NCBI RefSeq assembly: GCF_014145455.1
Contig: NZ_JACIVB010000017.1
Span: 142,281 to 206,280, forward strand
Source of the DNA: Limosilactobacillus rudii
Lineage (GTDB): Bacteria > Bacillota > Bacilli > Lactobacillales > Lactobacillaceae
Length of the DNA: 64,000 nt
Direction of reading: 5' to 3'
Shown: positions 10,556 through 19,597 of the stretch, one piece after another
Layout of the letters: each line of letters starts with the position of its first letter
How positions within the stretch are numbered: position 1 is the stretch's first letter
Notes under the pieces: model-generated
What the model was told of the DNA's origin: nothing
Databases searched by the model: none
The model's input: only the letters and a program-made list of their open reading frames with translations
Position numbers and translations under genes: made by a program

Positions 10556-10909
10556 ATGAGAAAATCATATCGTGTCAAAAAGGAAAGTGAGTTTCAACGG
10601 GTTTTTGAAACCCATAATTCCGTAGCCAACCATAAATTTGTCGTATATCAAATGGAAAAACCAGGACAAAAGCATTTTCGTGTAGGTATTTCTGTTGGTA
10701 AGAAAATAGGAAATGCTGTTCATCGTAATTGGGTAAAGCGTCGAATTCGTCAAACGCTATTAGAGGTAAAGCCACAGTTACGTACGGATGTTGATTTCTT
10801 GGTAATTGCACGTCCAGCGGCAGATGGGTTATCAATGGCAGAAACAAAGAAAAACCTAGTGCATGTATTACAACGAGCACATTTGTTAGATGAAAAAAGT
10901 GAGGATTAG
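10556..10909 (+). CDS. rnpA: Ribonuclease P protein component
   Basis: RnpA is the protein partner of the catalytic RNA that matures tRNA 5' ends. The family motif is clear: [15 protein letters not shown], with the RNR-type RNA-binding helix, preceded by [10 protein letters not shown]. Length of 117 residues is normal. The ribosome site is GGGGAT-like, about ten bases before the ATG. yidC follows after only three bases, so the two are co-transcribed. Confidence 0.97.
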   Translation: MRKSYRVKKESEFQRVFETHNSVANHKFVVYQMEKPGQKHFRVGISVGKKIGNAVHRNWVKRRIRQTLLEVKPQLRTDVDFLVIARPAADGLSMAETKKNLVHVLQRAHLLDEKSED

Positions 10910-10912
10910 GGT

Positions 10913-11746
10913 TTGAATAAGAAAACAAAGAAATTCCTAAGCTTAGGAGCAATCATGAGCTTAACACTATTTTTGGCTGCTTGCTCTAATAAGCCGATTA
11001 CTAGTCACAGTACTGGAATTTGGGACCACTATATTATCTATAACTGTTCGCAATTTATCATTTGGCTTTCTAAACATTTTGGCGGTTATGGGATGGGGAT
11101 CATTATCTTTACGATCATCGTCCGAATTATCTTATTGCCATTAATGTTTTACCAGACAAAGTCAATGATGAAGACTCAAGAGATTGCCCCCCAATTAAAG
11201 GCAATTCAAAAGAAGTATTCATCACGTGATCGGGAATCAATGCAGAAGATGCAAATGGAGACCCAGAAGTTGTATAAAGAGGCGGGAGTCAATCCGTGGG
11301 CCTCAATGCTTCCATTACTAGTTCAGTTACCAGTTATGTGGGCACTTTATCAAGCCATTTGGCGGACGACTGCTTTGCGTAATGGTACTTTCTTATGGCT
11401 ACAGTTAGGTCACCCAGATCCATATTACATAATGCCAATTTTAGCGGCATTATTTACGTTTATTAGTTCATGGTTGTCAATGGCTTCAATGCCAGAAAAA
11501 AATTCAATGACAACTACGATGACATGGTTTATGCCGATTATGGTGTTCTTCATGGCATTAGGATTCTCATCAGCGATTACCCTTTACTGGGTAGTTACAA
11601 ATGCATTCCAGGTAGTGCAGACGTTGATTATTCAGAATCCATTTAAGATTCGTCGTGAGCGGGAAGAGAAGCAACGAGCTGAAAAGGCAAAGCGTCGTAA
11701 AATTGAAAAGGCAAAACGTCGTGCTTACCAAAGTCGGCGAAAATAA
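10913..11746 (+). CDS. yidC: Membrane protein insertase YidC (SpoIIIJ/Oxa1 family), lipoprotein form
   Basis: YidC inserts and folds membrane proteins, alone or with SecYEG. The first 25 residues form a lipoprotein signal with lipobox LAAC, so mature protein should start at Cys24. About five membrane segments follow, with the Oxa1 core including the conserved positively charged residue in the first core helix (IIVRIILLP) and the QLPVMWALY segment. The tail is very basic (KAKRRKIEKAKRRAYQSRRK-like), as in Gram-positive YidC, where it touches the ribosome. The start is TTG at 10913 behind GTGAGGA. A terminator separates it from jag. Confidence 0.95.
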   Translation: MNKKTKKFLSLGAIMSLTLFLAACSNKPITSHSTGIWDHYIIYNCSQFIIWLSKHFGGYGMGIIIFTIIVRIILLPLMFYQTKSMMKTQEIAPQLKAIQKKYSSRDRESMQKMQMETQKLYKEAGVNPWASMLPLLVQLPVMWALYQAIWRTTALRNGTFLWLQLGHPDPYYIMPILAALFTFISSWLSMASMPEKNSMTTTMTWFMPIMVFFMALGFSSAITLYWVVTNAFQVVQTLIIQNPFKIRREREEKQRAEKAKRRKIEKAKRRAYQSRRK

Positions 11747-11751
11747 AGATT

Positions 11752-11787
11752 AGGGCTACGACAAATGTAATGTTGCGAGCCCTTTTA
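11752..11787 (+). terminator. Hairpin terminator between yidC and jag
   Basis: AGGGCT (11752-11757) pairs with AGCCCT (11778-11783), with further pairing inside, followed by a short T-run. It may only partly reduce read-through into jag, 22 bases downstream. Confidence 0.65.
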
Positions 11788-11809
11788 TTAATTCTAGGGA
11801 GATGCAGTA

Positions 11810-12583
11810 ATGACAATTTTTGTCGGAAAAACAATAGAAGAAGCAAAGCAAAAGGCAATTGACCAGTTAAAACCAACAGCTAATCAAGAACTAGAAATTA
11901 AAATTCTGCAACAACCACGGCGCGGATTTCTCGGTATTGGGCGGCGACAAGCAAAAATGGCGATTACCATCAAAGAGAAGGTTTTGCAAAAGAAAATAGA
12001 AACGCCTGTATCGATAGAGCCTAAAAAGAAAGTCAAGGTTAAGAAGTCGCGGCCGATAAAAGATGCGGAAGATGGAGAATTAGATCCGGCAGAAATACGG
12101 CGTCGTCAGCAGGCTAACCTTAAAAAAGTACAAAAAACGAGCCACCAACTTGAGAATTATTTAATCAATATTTTTAAAGAATTAGGAATAACAGTAAAGC
12201 CTAAATTAACTGATTTACAAGTGCATGAACTTCATATAGACTTAGTAACCGATGAATCTGGGCGGGTAATTGGTAAACATGGTCGCCGGATTAATGCAGT
12301 TGAACAACTGAGTAATGCTTTTATGGATTATCATGGTGCGCCTAAGGTAAGTGTATTTCTAAATACGTCTAATTATCGGCAACGTCGTCAAGAAACGGTT
12401 CATCGGCTAGCGGAAAAGGCAGTGACTGAGGTAATTGCGAGTGGCAAGGCGGTCTTTTTAGACCCAATGCCGGCTCGTGAACGGAAACAAATTCATCAAG
12501 AATTAGAGGCAAATGATCGGGTTAAAACGTATTCGCATGGTCGAGAGCCATACCGTAGTATCGTGGTTGCACCGAAAAATTAA
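11810..12583 (+). CDS. jag: RNA-binding protein Jag (KhpB), KH and R3H domains
   Basis: Three parts are visible: an N-terminal Jag_N domain (MTIFVGKTIEEAKQKAIDQL onward, about 1-55), a basic linker rich in Lys, a KH domain with the GxxG loop in VIGKHGRRI (about residue 155-165), and a C-terminal R3H domain with the Arg and His of RKQIHQELEANDRVKTYSHG. In streptococci and lactobacilli Jag/KhpB partners with KhpA to bind RNA and influence cell division. It normally follows yidC, as here. Length of 257 residues is typical of lactobacilli. Confidence 0.93.
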   Translation: MTIFVGKTIEEAKQKAIDQLKPTANQELEIKILQQPRRGFLGIGRRQAKMAITIKEKVLQKKIETPVSIEPKKKVKVKKSRPIKDAEDGELDPAEIRRRQQANLKKVQKTSHQLENYLINIFKELGITVKPKLTDLQVHELHIDLVTDESGRVIGKHGRRINAVEQLSNAFMDYHGAPKVSVFLNTSNYRQRRQETVHRLAEKAVTEVIASGKAVFLDPMPARERKQIHQELEANDRVKTYSHGREPYRSIVVAPKN

Positions 12584-12592
12584 CTTAATTTA

Positions 12593-12621
12593 TTGACAAT
12601 CGGGAGTAATCCTCTTAAAAT
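12593..12621 (+). promoter_or_regulatory. Strong promoter upstream of mnmE leader
   Basis: TTGACA (12593-12598), a 17-base spacer and TAAAAT (12616-12621) form a near-consensus promoter. Transcription should start near 12628, about 110 bases before mnmE, and run straight into the terminator at 12661-12720. Confidence 0.75.
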
Positions 12622-12660
12622 ATGAGCGGTTATAAATTTAATACTCGTTAAAGTAGTGAA

Positions 12661-12720
12661 AGTGCTTTGACCATGTAGGTAACATTTGCTGTTACTTGGC
12701 ATGGACTAGGCGCTTTTTTT
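12661..12720 (+). terminator. Long intrinsic terminator or attenuator before mnmE
   Basis: Three nested pairings make one long hairpin: AGTGC with GCGCT (12661-12665, 12710-12714), CCATG with CATGG, and GTAAC with GTTAC. Seven T residues follow (12714-12720). It stands between the strong promoter at 12593 and the mnmE ribosome site (AAAGGAG about 12727), so it could end a short RNA of about 90 bases or attenuate mnmE. Confidence 0.75.
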
Positions 12721-12740
12721 GTTAGAAAGGAGAAAAAGCA

Positions 12741-14129
12741 ATGGCGAATAGTGAAAATGATACGATTGCAGCAATTTCGACCCCGGTTGGCGAAGGCGGT
12801 ATCTCAATCATTCGGATTAGTGGGGATGATGCGATTGAAGTTGCTCAACGAATCTATAAGGGTAAGGATCTATCTAAAGTTGCTAGCCACACGATCAACT
12901 ATGGCCATGTGATTGATCCTGACACAAATCAGGAAGTCGATGAAGTGATGGTTTCAGTAATGCGGGCACCACGAACATATACCCGTGAAGATGTGATTGA
13001 AATTAACTGTCACGGGGGACTTTTAGCGACTAATAAAATTTTACAATTAGTATTGAGCTTCGGCGCGCGAATGGCAGAACCAGGTGAATTTACAAAACGA
13101 GCATTCCTTAATGGCCGGCTTGACCTTTCGCAATCAGAAGCAGTTATGGATTTAATTCGGGCAAAGACTGATAAATCAATGAAAGTGGCTCTTAACCAGC
13201 TTGATGGTGACTTATCACGGTTAATTCGTCATTTGCGGAAGGATATTTTAGATGTATTAGCACAAGTCGAGGTTAATATTGATTATCCAGAATATGATGC
13301 GGTCGAAGAAATGACGACTAAGCTCTTGAAAGAGAAAGCTGAGGATATCCAGCAGCGAATTCAGGCGTTGTTGAATACTGCTAAACAAGGGAAAGTTCTT
13401 CGCGATGGTTTGGCAACAGCGATTATTGGTCGTCCTAATGTTGGTAAATCAAGCTTACTCAATTCATTACTCCATGAAGATAAGGCAATCGTTACTAACG
13501 TTGCAGGAACAACCCGTGATGTGATTGAAGAATACGTAAATGTTAATGGAGTTCCGCTAAAGCTAATTGATACGGCTGGGATTCGTGACACGAGCGATCA
13601 GGTTGAAAAGATTGGGGTAGAACGAAGTCGAAAGGCCCTTGAAGCAGCCGACCTTATCTTGTTATTAATTGACAGTTCAGCAGCTTTAACTGATGAAGAC
13701 CGCCAATTACTTGAAGCAACTAAGGATAAGCAGCGAATTATTATTTTAAATAAGACTGATTTACCATTGGCGGTTGACCTTGATGAGTTAAAGTCACTGG
13801 CAGGTAAGAGCACAGTGATTGAAACTTCAATTGTTAATCACGAGGGAATGGACCAACTCGGCAAGCAAATTAGTCATATGTTCTTTAATGAAGGAATTGA
13901 GAGCAGCCAAAATAATGTGATGGTCACTAATGCCCGTCACATTGGCTTGCTTCACCAGGCAAACGATGCGTTAAGCGATGTATTAAAGGGAATCAATGAT
14001 GGAATGCCTGTCGACCTAGTTCAAATTGATATGACCCGGTGCTGGGAATTATTAGGTGAAATTACTGGTGACAGTTACCAAGATGAGTTATTAGATCAAT
14101 TATTTAGTCAATTCTGTTTAGGAAAGTAG
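12741..14129 (+). CDS. mnmE: tRNA modification GTPase MnmE
   Basis: MnmE, with MnmG, installs the aminomethyl-type group on wobble uridine 34 of tRNAs, using a folate one-carbon donor and GTP. The N-terminal folate-binding domain covers about residues 1-120, and the G domain has G1 GRPNVGKSS near residue 230, G3 DTAGIRDT and G4 NKTD. The C-terminus ends FCLGK, where the cysteine is the conserved family residue. Length of 462 is normal. mnmG follows 9 bases later, so they form one operon. Confidence 0.97.
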   Translation: MANSENDTIAAISTPVGEGGISIIRISGDDAIEVAQRIYKGKDLSKVASHTINYGHVIDPDTNQEVDEVMVSVMRAPRTYTREDVIEINCHGGLLATNKILQLVLSFGARMAEPGEFTKRAFLNGRLDLSQSEAVMDLIRAKTDKSMKVALNQLDGDLSRLIRHLRKDILDVLAQVEVNIDYPEYDAVEEMTTKLLKEKAEDIQQRIQALLNTAKQGKVLRDGLATAIIGRPNVGKSSLLNSLLHEDKAIVTNVAGTTRDVIEEYVNVNGVPLKLIDTAGIRDTSDQVEKIGVERSRKALEAADLILLLIDSSAALTDEDRQLLEATKDKQRIIILNKTDLPLAVDLDELKSLAGKSTVIETSIVNHEGMDQLGKQISHMFFNEGIESSQNNVMVTNARHIGLLHQANDALSDVLKGINDGMPVDLVQIDMTRCWELLGEITGDSYQDELLDQLFSQFCLGK

Positions 14130-14138
14130 GGAAAATTA

Positions 14139-16079
14139 ATGAAGAGTTCAGAAGCATTGCAGACATCGGATGCTGTTCAATATGATGCCGGCTCATATGA
14201 TGTAATCGTTGTTGGTGCTGGACATGCCGGTAGCGAGGCTGCCCTTGCTGCTGCGCGGATGGGAAATAAGACGTTACTCGTAACAATTAGTCTTGAGATG
14301 GTTGCTTTTATGCCATGTAACCCATCTGTTGGGGGGCCTGCTAAGGGAATCGTTGTTAGGGAAATTGATGCTCTTGGTGGTGAAATGGGCCATAACATTG
14401 ATAAGACCTACATTCAAATGCGGATGCTAAATACAGGTAAAGGTCCTGCTGTACGGGCATTACGAGCACAAGCAGATAAACATGCTTACCACCGAGCAAT
14501 GAAGCAAACAATTGAAGAAGAACCCAATTTGACCTTGCGCCAGGCGACTGTTGATCAATTAATTGTTGAAGATGGGGTTTGTAAGGGAGTAGTTACCAAT
14601 ACTGGTGCCCGTTATCATGCAAAGACAGTTGTGTTAACAGTGGGAACGGCTGCACGGGGTAAAATCATCATTGGTGAATTACAATATGAATCAGGACCAA
14701 ATAATTCCAAGTCAGCAGTAAAACTATCCGAAAACTTAGAAGAACTAGGCTTTGACCTTGAGCGGTTTAAGACGGGGACTCCTCCACGGGTAAATGGGAA
14801 CACGATTAACTACGAGGAAACAGAGGAACAGCCAGGGGATGAGGAACCACACCACTTTAGTTTTGATACCCCTGACAGTGCCTACATTCCGATTAGCGAA
14901 CAATTGTCATGCTGGTTAACCTATACAAACGAAGGGACCCATGATATTATTCGTGAAAATCTTAAGCGGGCGCCAATGTTTTCTGGTGTAATCAAGGGTG
15001 TTGGGCCACGTTATTGTCCATCAATTGAGGATAAGATTGTTCGATTTGCGGATAAGCCGCGCCATCAAGTCTTTCTTGAACCAGAAGGCCGTGATACTGA
15101 TGAATACTACCTTGATGGAATTTCAACATCAATGCCAGAAGAGATCCAACAAAAGATTGTTCACTCAATTAAAGGACTTGAAAAGGCAGAATTAATGCGG
15201 CCAGGATATGCGATTGAATATGATGTTGTTGCACCATATCAATTGCACCCGACACTCGAAACTAAGATTATCAAGAACTTATATACTGCGGGACAAACAA
15301 ATGGTTCTTCAGGGTACGAAGAAGCTGCTGGTCAAGGCTTGATTGCGGGAATTAATGCAGGATTACGGGCACTAGGCAAGGAGCCATTTGTTCTTAAGCG
15401 GTCAGATGCTTATATTGGTGTAATGATTGATGACCTAGTAACAAAGGGAACCAAAGAACCTTACCGCCTCCTTACTAGTCGGGCAGAGTACCGGTTGATT
15501 TTACGTCACGATAATGCAGATTTCCGGTTGATGGAAATGGGCCACAAGATTGGCCTGGTTAGTGACGAACGCCTTGCAAAAATGGAAGATAAAAAGGCCC
15601 AGGTTGCTGCTGAAATTCAGCGTTTAAATGACATTAAGCTTAAGCCAAGCGATGAAAAGGTAAATGACTTTATTGAAGCCCATGGTGACAATCGCTTGAA
15701 GGATGGAATTGCTGCAGCTGATCTTTTAAAGCGACCATACTTTGACTATCAAACACTTGCGGAATTTATCCCTGCGCCAGAACACGAGATAGACCGGCAT
15801 GTAATTGAACAAGTTGAGATTCAGTTGAAGTATGCTGGTTACATTAAGAAAGAAGAAGTAAAGGTTGAACGGATGAAGCGGATGGAAGCTAAGCGGATTC
15901 CAGACGATATTGATTATGACGATATTGATGGCTTAGCAACAGAAGGACGGCAAAAGCTTGAGAAGATTCGTCCCGAAACACTAGCGCAAGCTTCCCGGAT
16001 TAGTGGTGTAAACCCTGCTGACATTGCAATTTTGAGTGTTTATGTCCGTCAAGGAAAGTTTTCAAAGTCAGATAAATAA
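14139..16079 (+). CDS. mnmG: tRNA uridine-34 modification enzyme MnmG (GidA)
   Basis: MnmG is the FAD-dependent partner of MnmE. The Rossmann FAD motif [17 protein letters not shown] begins near residue 28 and is followed by the family signature [13 protein letters not shown]. The middle carries ETGTPPR-like (KTGTPPRV) and [25 protein letters not shown] segments. The first 20 residues are an extension ahead of the FAD fold compared with many family members; a start at 14139 is supported by the GGGAAAA spacing but a slightly later start cannot be excluded. Length of 646 is near normal. Confidence 0.97.
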   Translation: MKSSEALQTSDAVQYDAGSYDVIVVGAGHAGSEAALAAARMGNKTLLVTISLEMVAFMPCNPSVGGPAKGIVVREIDALGGEMGHNIDKTYIQMRMLNTGKGPAVRALRAQADKHAYHRAMKQTIEEEPNLTLRQATVDQLIVEDGVCKGVVTNTGARYHAKTVVLTVGTAARGKIIIGELQYESGPNNSKSAVKLSENLEELGFDLERFKTGTPPRVNGNTINYEETEEQPGDEEPHHFSFDTPDSAYIPISEQLSCWLTYTNEGTHDIIRENLKRAPMFSGVIKGVGPRYCPSIEDKIVRFADKPRHQVFLEPEGRDTDEYYLDGISTSMPEEIQQKIVHSIKGLEKAELMRPGYAIEYDVVAPYQLHPTLETKIIKNLYTAGQTNGSSGYEEAAGQGLIAGINAGLRALGKEPFVLKRSDAYIGVMIDDLVTKGTKEPYRLLTSRAEYRLILRHDNADFRLMEMGHKIGLVSDERLAKMEDKKAQVAAEIQRLNDIKLKPSDEKVNDFIEAHGDNRLKDGIAAADLLKRPYFDYQTLAEFIPAPEHEIDRHVIEQVEIQLKYAGYIKKEEVKVERMKRMEAKRIPDDIDYDDIDGLATEGRQKLEKIRPETLAQASRISGVNPADIAILSVYVRQGKFSKSDK

Positions 16080-16130
16080 TTTCCTGGGAAATAAAATTTT
16101 TAATTTAACATTCTAGTAATAGCAAAAAAA

Positions 16131-16144
16131 GGACAAAAATGTCT
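16131..16144 (+). promoter_or_regulatory. Small dyad upstream of the Old Yellow Enzyme gene
   Basis: GACA-AAAA-TGTC lies in the 147-base gap before the OYE gene, close to a second GGACAA and to AAGT-GCGT-ACTT at about 16158. These are candidate HxlR operator sites; the assignment is inference from position only. Confidence 0.3.
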
Positions 16145-16226
16145 CTATTGGACAATAAAGTGCGTACTTCTCAAAAAAGATGATCTGCTTTATAGTGAAT
16201 TCATCGATTGAAAGGAGTGCTCATAG

Positions 16227-17402
16227 ATGACTAATAGATATGAATTTATGAAGCCTTATAAATTTGCCAATGGATTGAAATTGCAAAATAAAATTGTAAT
16301 GGCTCCGGTAACGCTGCAATCAAGCTTTTTTGACGGTGCTGTTTCTGATGATGAAGTTAAGTTTTATCGTATGCGATCAGGAGTAGGAATGATTATTGTT
16401 GAAGTGGCTAACATTAATGAGGCTGGGAAGGGATTTGAAGGAGAACTATCAGTTGCTGATGATCGATTTATTCCTGGACTTGGCAAGATAGCTAATGCAA
16501 TTCACAGCAAAGGGTCCAAGGCGGTCTTACAGATTTTTGACGCGGGAAGAAAAACATCTCGTAAGATCCTTCGTGGAGTACAACCACGAAGCGCAAGTGC
16601 GGTTGCACCACATCGTGATTTGAAAAATGTACCACGGGAGTTAACTGATACTGAAATTGAACAAGTAATAGCCGATTTTGGTGCAGCAACTTTGCGGGCA
16701 ATAAGGGCAGGCTTTGATGGTGTCGAAATTCATGGTGCTAATACTTACTTGATTCAACAATTTTTCTCGCCACATAGTAACCATCGTAGAGATCGGTGGG
16801 GTGGTAATGTTTACCAACGAATGAACTTTGCTAAGGCAGTAATCGCAGAAGTGCGACGAGTTGCCAACGAGAATGCGCCAAGCAGTTTCTTAGTTGGTTA
16901 TCGATTCTCTCCTGAAGAATTATCAAAACCAGGAATTACAATAGCAGATACGTTAAAATTAGTGGATGTATTAAGCGATGAGCCTATTGATTATTTGCAT
17001 AGTTCAATGGGCAATCGTAAGCGAACGTCCTTGGTAGATAAGAGTAATCTTGAAACGCTTAATTCAAGGATTTTAAAAACTATAAATAATCGAAAACCAT
17101 TAATTGAAGTAGGTAATATATTGTCGCCACAAGATGCTGATGAAGCTTTGCATGAAGGTGCGAGTTTGGTAGCAATGGGTCGAGAGCTAATCCGCGAACC
17201 TAATTGGATTGCAAAAGTTAAAACTCACGATGAAAAGAGTATTCGTTATACACTATCTCCCGTGGATATGGATCTATTAGGCCTGCCTGGTGGGTTGCAA
17301 CAGGAACTAAGGACAGGTTTCTTGAATGCCATGAATTTTACTGATCAAGAAACTAGCGATTTTCTAGATAAGTTTGGTCAGATGGAAGGATTTGGCGGCT
17401 GA
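16227..17402 (+). CDS. NADH:flavin oxidoreductase, Old Yellow Enzyme family
   Basis: This is a TIM-barrel FMN enzyme that reduces activated double bonds using NAD(P)H. The barrel opening with KIVMAPVT, the active-site segment FDGVEIHGANTYLIQQFFSP and the following HRRDRWGG are classic OYE signatures, and the C-terminal phosphate-binding segment ASLVAMGRELI is intact. The 391-residue length is typical of short OYEs without a second domain. The physiological substrate is not predictable. An HxlR regulator follows 40 bases later and probably controls it, as is common for such pairs. GAAAGGAG precedes the ATG. Confidence 0.92.
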   Translation: MTNRYEFMKPYKFANGLKLQNKIVMAPVTLQSSFFDGAVSDDEVKFYRMRSGVGMIIVEVANINEAGKGFEGELSVADDRFIPGLGKIANAIHSKGSKAVLQIFDAGRKTSRKILRGVQPRSASAVAPHRDLKNVPRELTDTEIEQVIADFGAATLRAIRAGFDGVEIHGANTYLIQQFFSPHSNHRRDRWGGNVYQRMNFAKAVIAEVRRVANENAPSSFLVGYRFSPEELSKPGITIADTLKLVDVLSDEPIDYLHSSMGNRKRTSLVDKSNLETLNSRILKTINNRKPLIEVGNILSPQDADEALHEGASLVAMGRELIREPNWIAKVKTHDEKSIRYTLSPVDMDLLGLPGGLQQELRTGFLNAMNFTDQETSDFLDKFGQMEGFGG

Positions 17403-17442
17403 GTTAATTAATACCGGAAAAAGACTTAAATGGGGAATGCTT

Positions 17443-17820
17443 ATGCGAAAAATATATCATTTAGCAGTTGAAGCAACATTAGATGTTATTGGTGGAAAAT
17501 GGAAACCAGTAATTTTATGTCATTTAGGTGGTCAAACTTTACGGACCAGTGAGTTGTGTAGGTTGATGCCAGAAGTTTCACAGCGTGTGTTAACAAGGCA
17601 ATTGCGCGAATTAGAGCAAGACGGTATCGTTAATCGGAAGGTATATAATCAAGTTCCGCCTAGAGTAGAATATTCCTTAACTGATGAAGGTAAGAGTTTA
17701 AGAAATATTTTATTAGCAATGTCTGATTGGGGTGAAAAGAGAATTCAGCGGGAGCAGCAAAATGGACATGAAGTTGAGATCCTAGATCATAATCAGGCAG
17801 GCTTTTTACAAATGAAATAA
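17443..17820 (+). CDS. HxlR-family transcription regulator
   Basis: The protein starting MRKIYHLAVEATLDVIGGKW has the HxlR winged-helix layout: GGKWKPVILCHL, then LCRLMPEVSQRVLTRQLRELEQDGIV as recognition helix, and the wing VPPRVEYSLTDEG. I chose the ATG at 17443 (125 residues) because TGGGGA lies six bases upstream; the longer open frame would overlap the OYE gene. HxlR proteins often sense quinones or aldehydes through cysteines; Cys27 in ILCHL and Cys42 in ELCRL are the visible candidates. Confidence 0.9.
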   Translation: MRKIYHLAVEATLDVIGGKWKPVILCHLGGQTLRTSELCRLMPEVSQRVLTRQLRELEQDGIVNRKVYNQVPPRVEYSLTDEGKSLRNILLAMSDWGEKRIQREQQNGHEVEILDHNQAGFLQMK

Positions 17821-17830
17821 CCTTATTTAA

Positions 17831-17876
17831 TAGAGTAGGAAGTTAAATCGTAGAGATTTTGCACCTGCTCTATTTT
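17831..17876 (+). terminator. Terminator after HxlR gene
   Basis: TAGAGTAGG (17831-17839) pairs with CCTGCTCTA (17864-17872), followed by TTTTT. Confidence 0.75.
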
Positions 17877-17961
17877 TATAAACTTCACTATTTGAAATTT
17901 ATGAGCGTTTAATTGCGCTTAAAAGTTAAAATTATTATTGTATCGACATGAGGTTTAAACA

Positions 17962-18681
17962 ATGAGTGTGAAATTATCTAAAACTTTAATTAAAGCTAAG
18001 CAAGTTGAAGATTATATAAAAAGTAATCCAGGTGTCAGGTTAAAAGAGATTTGTCAAAAAGTATCGTTACCACAAGCAACGTGTTTTCGTTTATTAGCAA
18101 CACTTGTTTATCTAGGAAAAGCAGCAGTAGTTGATCATCGCTACTACTGGCGCTCAATCGATCGGATTGGTATCCAAGCTGGTTGGCAAATTACAGCGTT
18201 AGCAACTAAGTTTATAGGCGAAAAAGATTTCCCAGTTTATATTGGGGTCGAAAATTATGGCCAGATTATTATTGTACAAGTAGTTCCGCGGATTAATCAT
18301 CCTGAGGACTTAGAAATGTTAGCTGAAACTTTACCAGTAAATTTAAGTGCAATGGGATTATGTTGGACAGCATTTCAATCGCCAGCAGAACAAACTCGTA
18401 TGCTCAAATCAGTGGCTTATAATGGCGGAACAAAGTTTACCCTTCGAGACCAATTGGACTTAAAGCAAGCGATTAATATAATTCACCAGCAAGGTTATGC
18501 ATTGGATGATGAGGAGAAAGAACTTGGTACGAGGTGTTTGGCTGTCCCAATTCTCCAAAATGAACAAGCAGTAGCCGTTTTAGGAATTTCTGCTCAACGT
18601 GACCTCCTTAAGCGTCGCCAAATTAAAGCGTTAAAGAATCAGTTGACGAAGCTAAGTGACGTTATTAGTCATATCATTTAA
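17962..18681 (+). CDS. IclR-family transcription regulator
   Basis: The N-terminal helix-turn-helix (about residues 10-70, PGVRLKEICQKVSLPQATCF) is followed by an IclR effector domain with the typical AMGLCWTAFQ and the end segment LDDEEKELGTRCLAVPIL and AVAVLGISAQ. Length of 239 residues is usual. IclR proteins sense small metabolites and often regulate the adjacent gene. A short-chain dehydrogenase starts 17 bases downstream and forms a probable operon with it. Confidence 0.9.
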   Translation: MSVKLSKTLIKAKQVEDYIKSNPGVRLKEICQKVSLPQATCFRLLATLVYLGKAAVVDHRYYWRSIDRIGIQAGWQITALATKFIGEKDFPVYIGVENYGQIIIVQVVPRINHPEDLEMLAETLPVNLSAMGLCWTAFQSPAEQTRMLKSVAYNGGTKFTLRDQLDLKQAINIIHQQGYALDDEEKELGTRCLAVPILQNEQAVAVLGISAQRDLLKRRQIKALKNQLTKLSDVISHII

Positions 18682-18698
18682 TTTATGGAGGAAGTTTT

Positions 18699-19457
18699 AT
18701 GAAAACTGTTGTAATTACTGGTGCCGCAACTGGAATGGGACTAAGAATGAGTGAACTGTTCTATCAGAAAGGATGGAATATTGTAATGGCAGGGCGGAAT
18801 AAGGATAAGGGAGAACGAGAGGCAAGTAAAATCAGACAGAAAGATGTAAAAAACAAAATCATCTTTATCTCAACAGATGTTACTGATGCTTTTTCTATTC
18901 AAAATTTGGTAAAAGAGACGTATCATCATTTTGATCACGCCGATGCAATTATCAATAATGCTGGTATTTTTGTTCAAGGTCGTGTTGATAAGCTATCGGA
19001 GAACGTATGGAATAAAGTAATTGCTGTTGACCTTAATGCTGTCTTTTTAATGACAAAGTATTTTGTACCAAAAATGATGGAAAGAAAAAATGGGTCAATT
19101 TTGAATATAGCATCAGTTTCTGGCCTTCTTGGTGATTATTCATCTGCACCATATAATGCAGCAAAAGGGGCAGTGGTTAATCTAGTACGATCAATGGCAT
19201 TGGATTATGGGAAATATGGTATTCGTGTAAATAATATATGTCCAGGTGCAACTGAAACAGCGATGTTTAAACAAAATCCAATAAGCGTCCAGCAAGAATA
19301 CCGAAAGACAAGTCCGCTTGGCTATATTGCTAGACCAATAGATATTGCTCAGGCAGCTTATTTTTTGAGTAATGATGAAACTGCACATGCGATTACAGGA
19401 ATTAATTTACCAGTAACAGCAGGATTTGGCATCTTTAGCGGGCAACCGAGACAGTAA
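18699..19457 (+). CDS. Short-chain dehydrogenase/reductase
   Basis: A classical SDR of 252 residues. The cofactor motif is TGAATGMG near residues 7-14, NNAG is present (INNAGIF), and the catalytic Ser and Tyr-x-x-x-Lys appear as ASVSG and YNAAK. The C-terminal part with RVNNICPGATETAMF is typical. Arg/Asn after the second strand (AGRNKDKGE) suggest NADP(H) preference. Substrate unknown. It shares an operon with the IclR regulator upstream, and a GGAGG ribosome site lies before the ATG. Confidence 0.92.
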   Translation: MKTVVITGAATGMGLRMSELFYQKGWNIVMAGRNKDKGEREASKIRQKDVKNKIIFISTDVTDAFSIQNLVKETYHHFDHADAIINNAGIFVQGRVDKLSENVWNKVIAVDLNAVFLMTKYFVPKMMERKNGSILNIASVSGLLGDYSSAPYNAAKGAVVNLVRSMALDYGKYGIRVNNICPGATETAMFKQNPISVQQEYRKTSPLGYIARPIDIAQAAYFLSNDETAHAITGINLPVTAGFGIFSGQPRQ

Positions 19458-19508
19458 TTAAATATTTATTTAAGAGCAGCTAATAATACATTTTTAGTAA
19501 CGGAATTA

Positions 19509-19517
19509 TGGTATAAT
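19509..19517 (+). promoter_or_regulatory. Extended -10 promoter of the asparagine synthase gene
   Basis: TGGTATAAT is a perfect extended -10. It lies about 80 bases before the start codon; no -35 is obvious. The leader is too short for a T-box riboswitch. Confidence 0.6.
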
Positions 19518-19597
19518 TTAGGTTCGAGTTTTAATAACGAATTAAAAATAACTGTTTTGTGATCCGTGAATCTAAGAGAAAGAAGAGGACATTTATA

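Noticed and set aside
10575..10952. 125-residue minus-strand frame opposite rnpA
   Set aside because: No ribosome site and it overlaps rnpA, a clear conserved gene, throughout.
19518..19597. Possible T-box riboswitch ahead of the asparagine synthase gene
   Set aside because: The leader is about 80 bases and lacks the T-box sequence and specifier hairpin.
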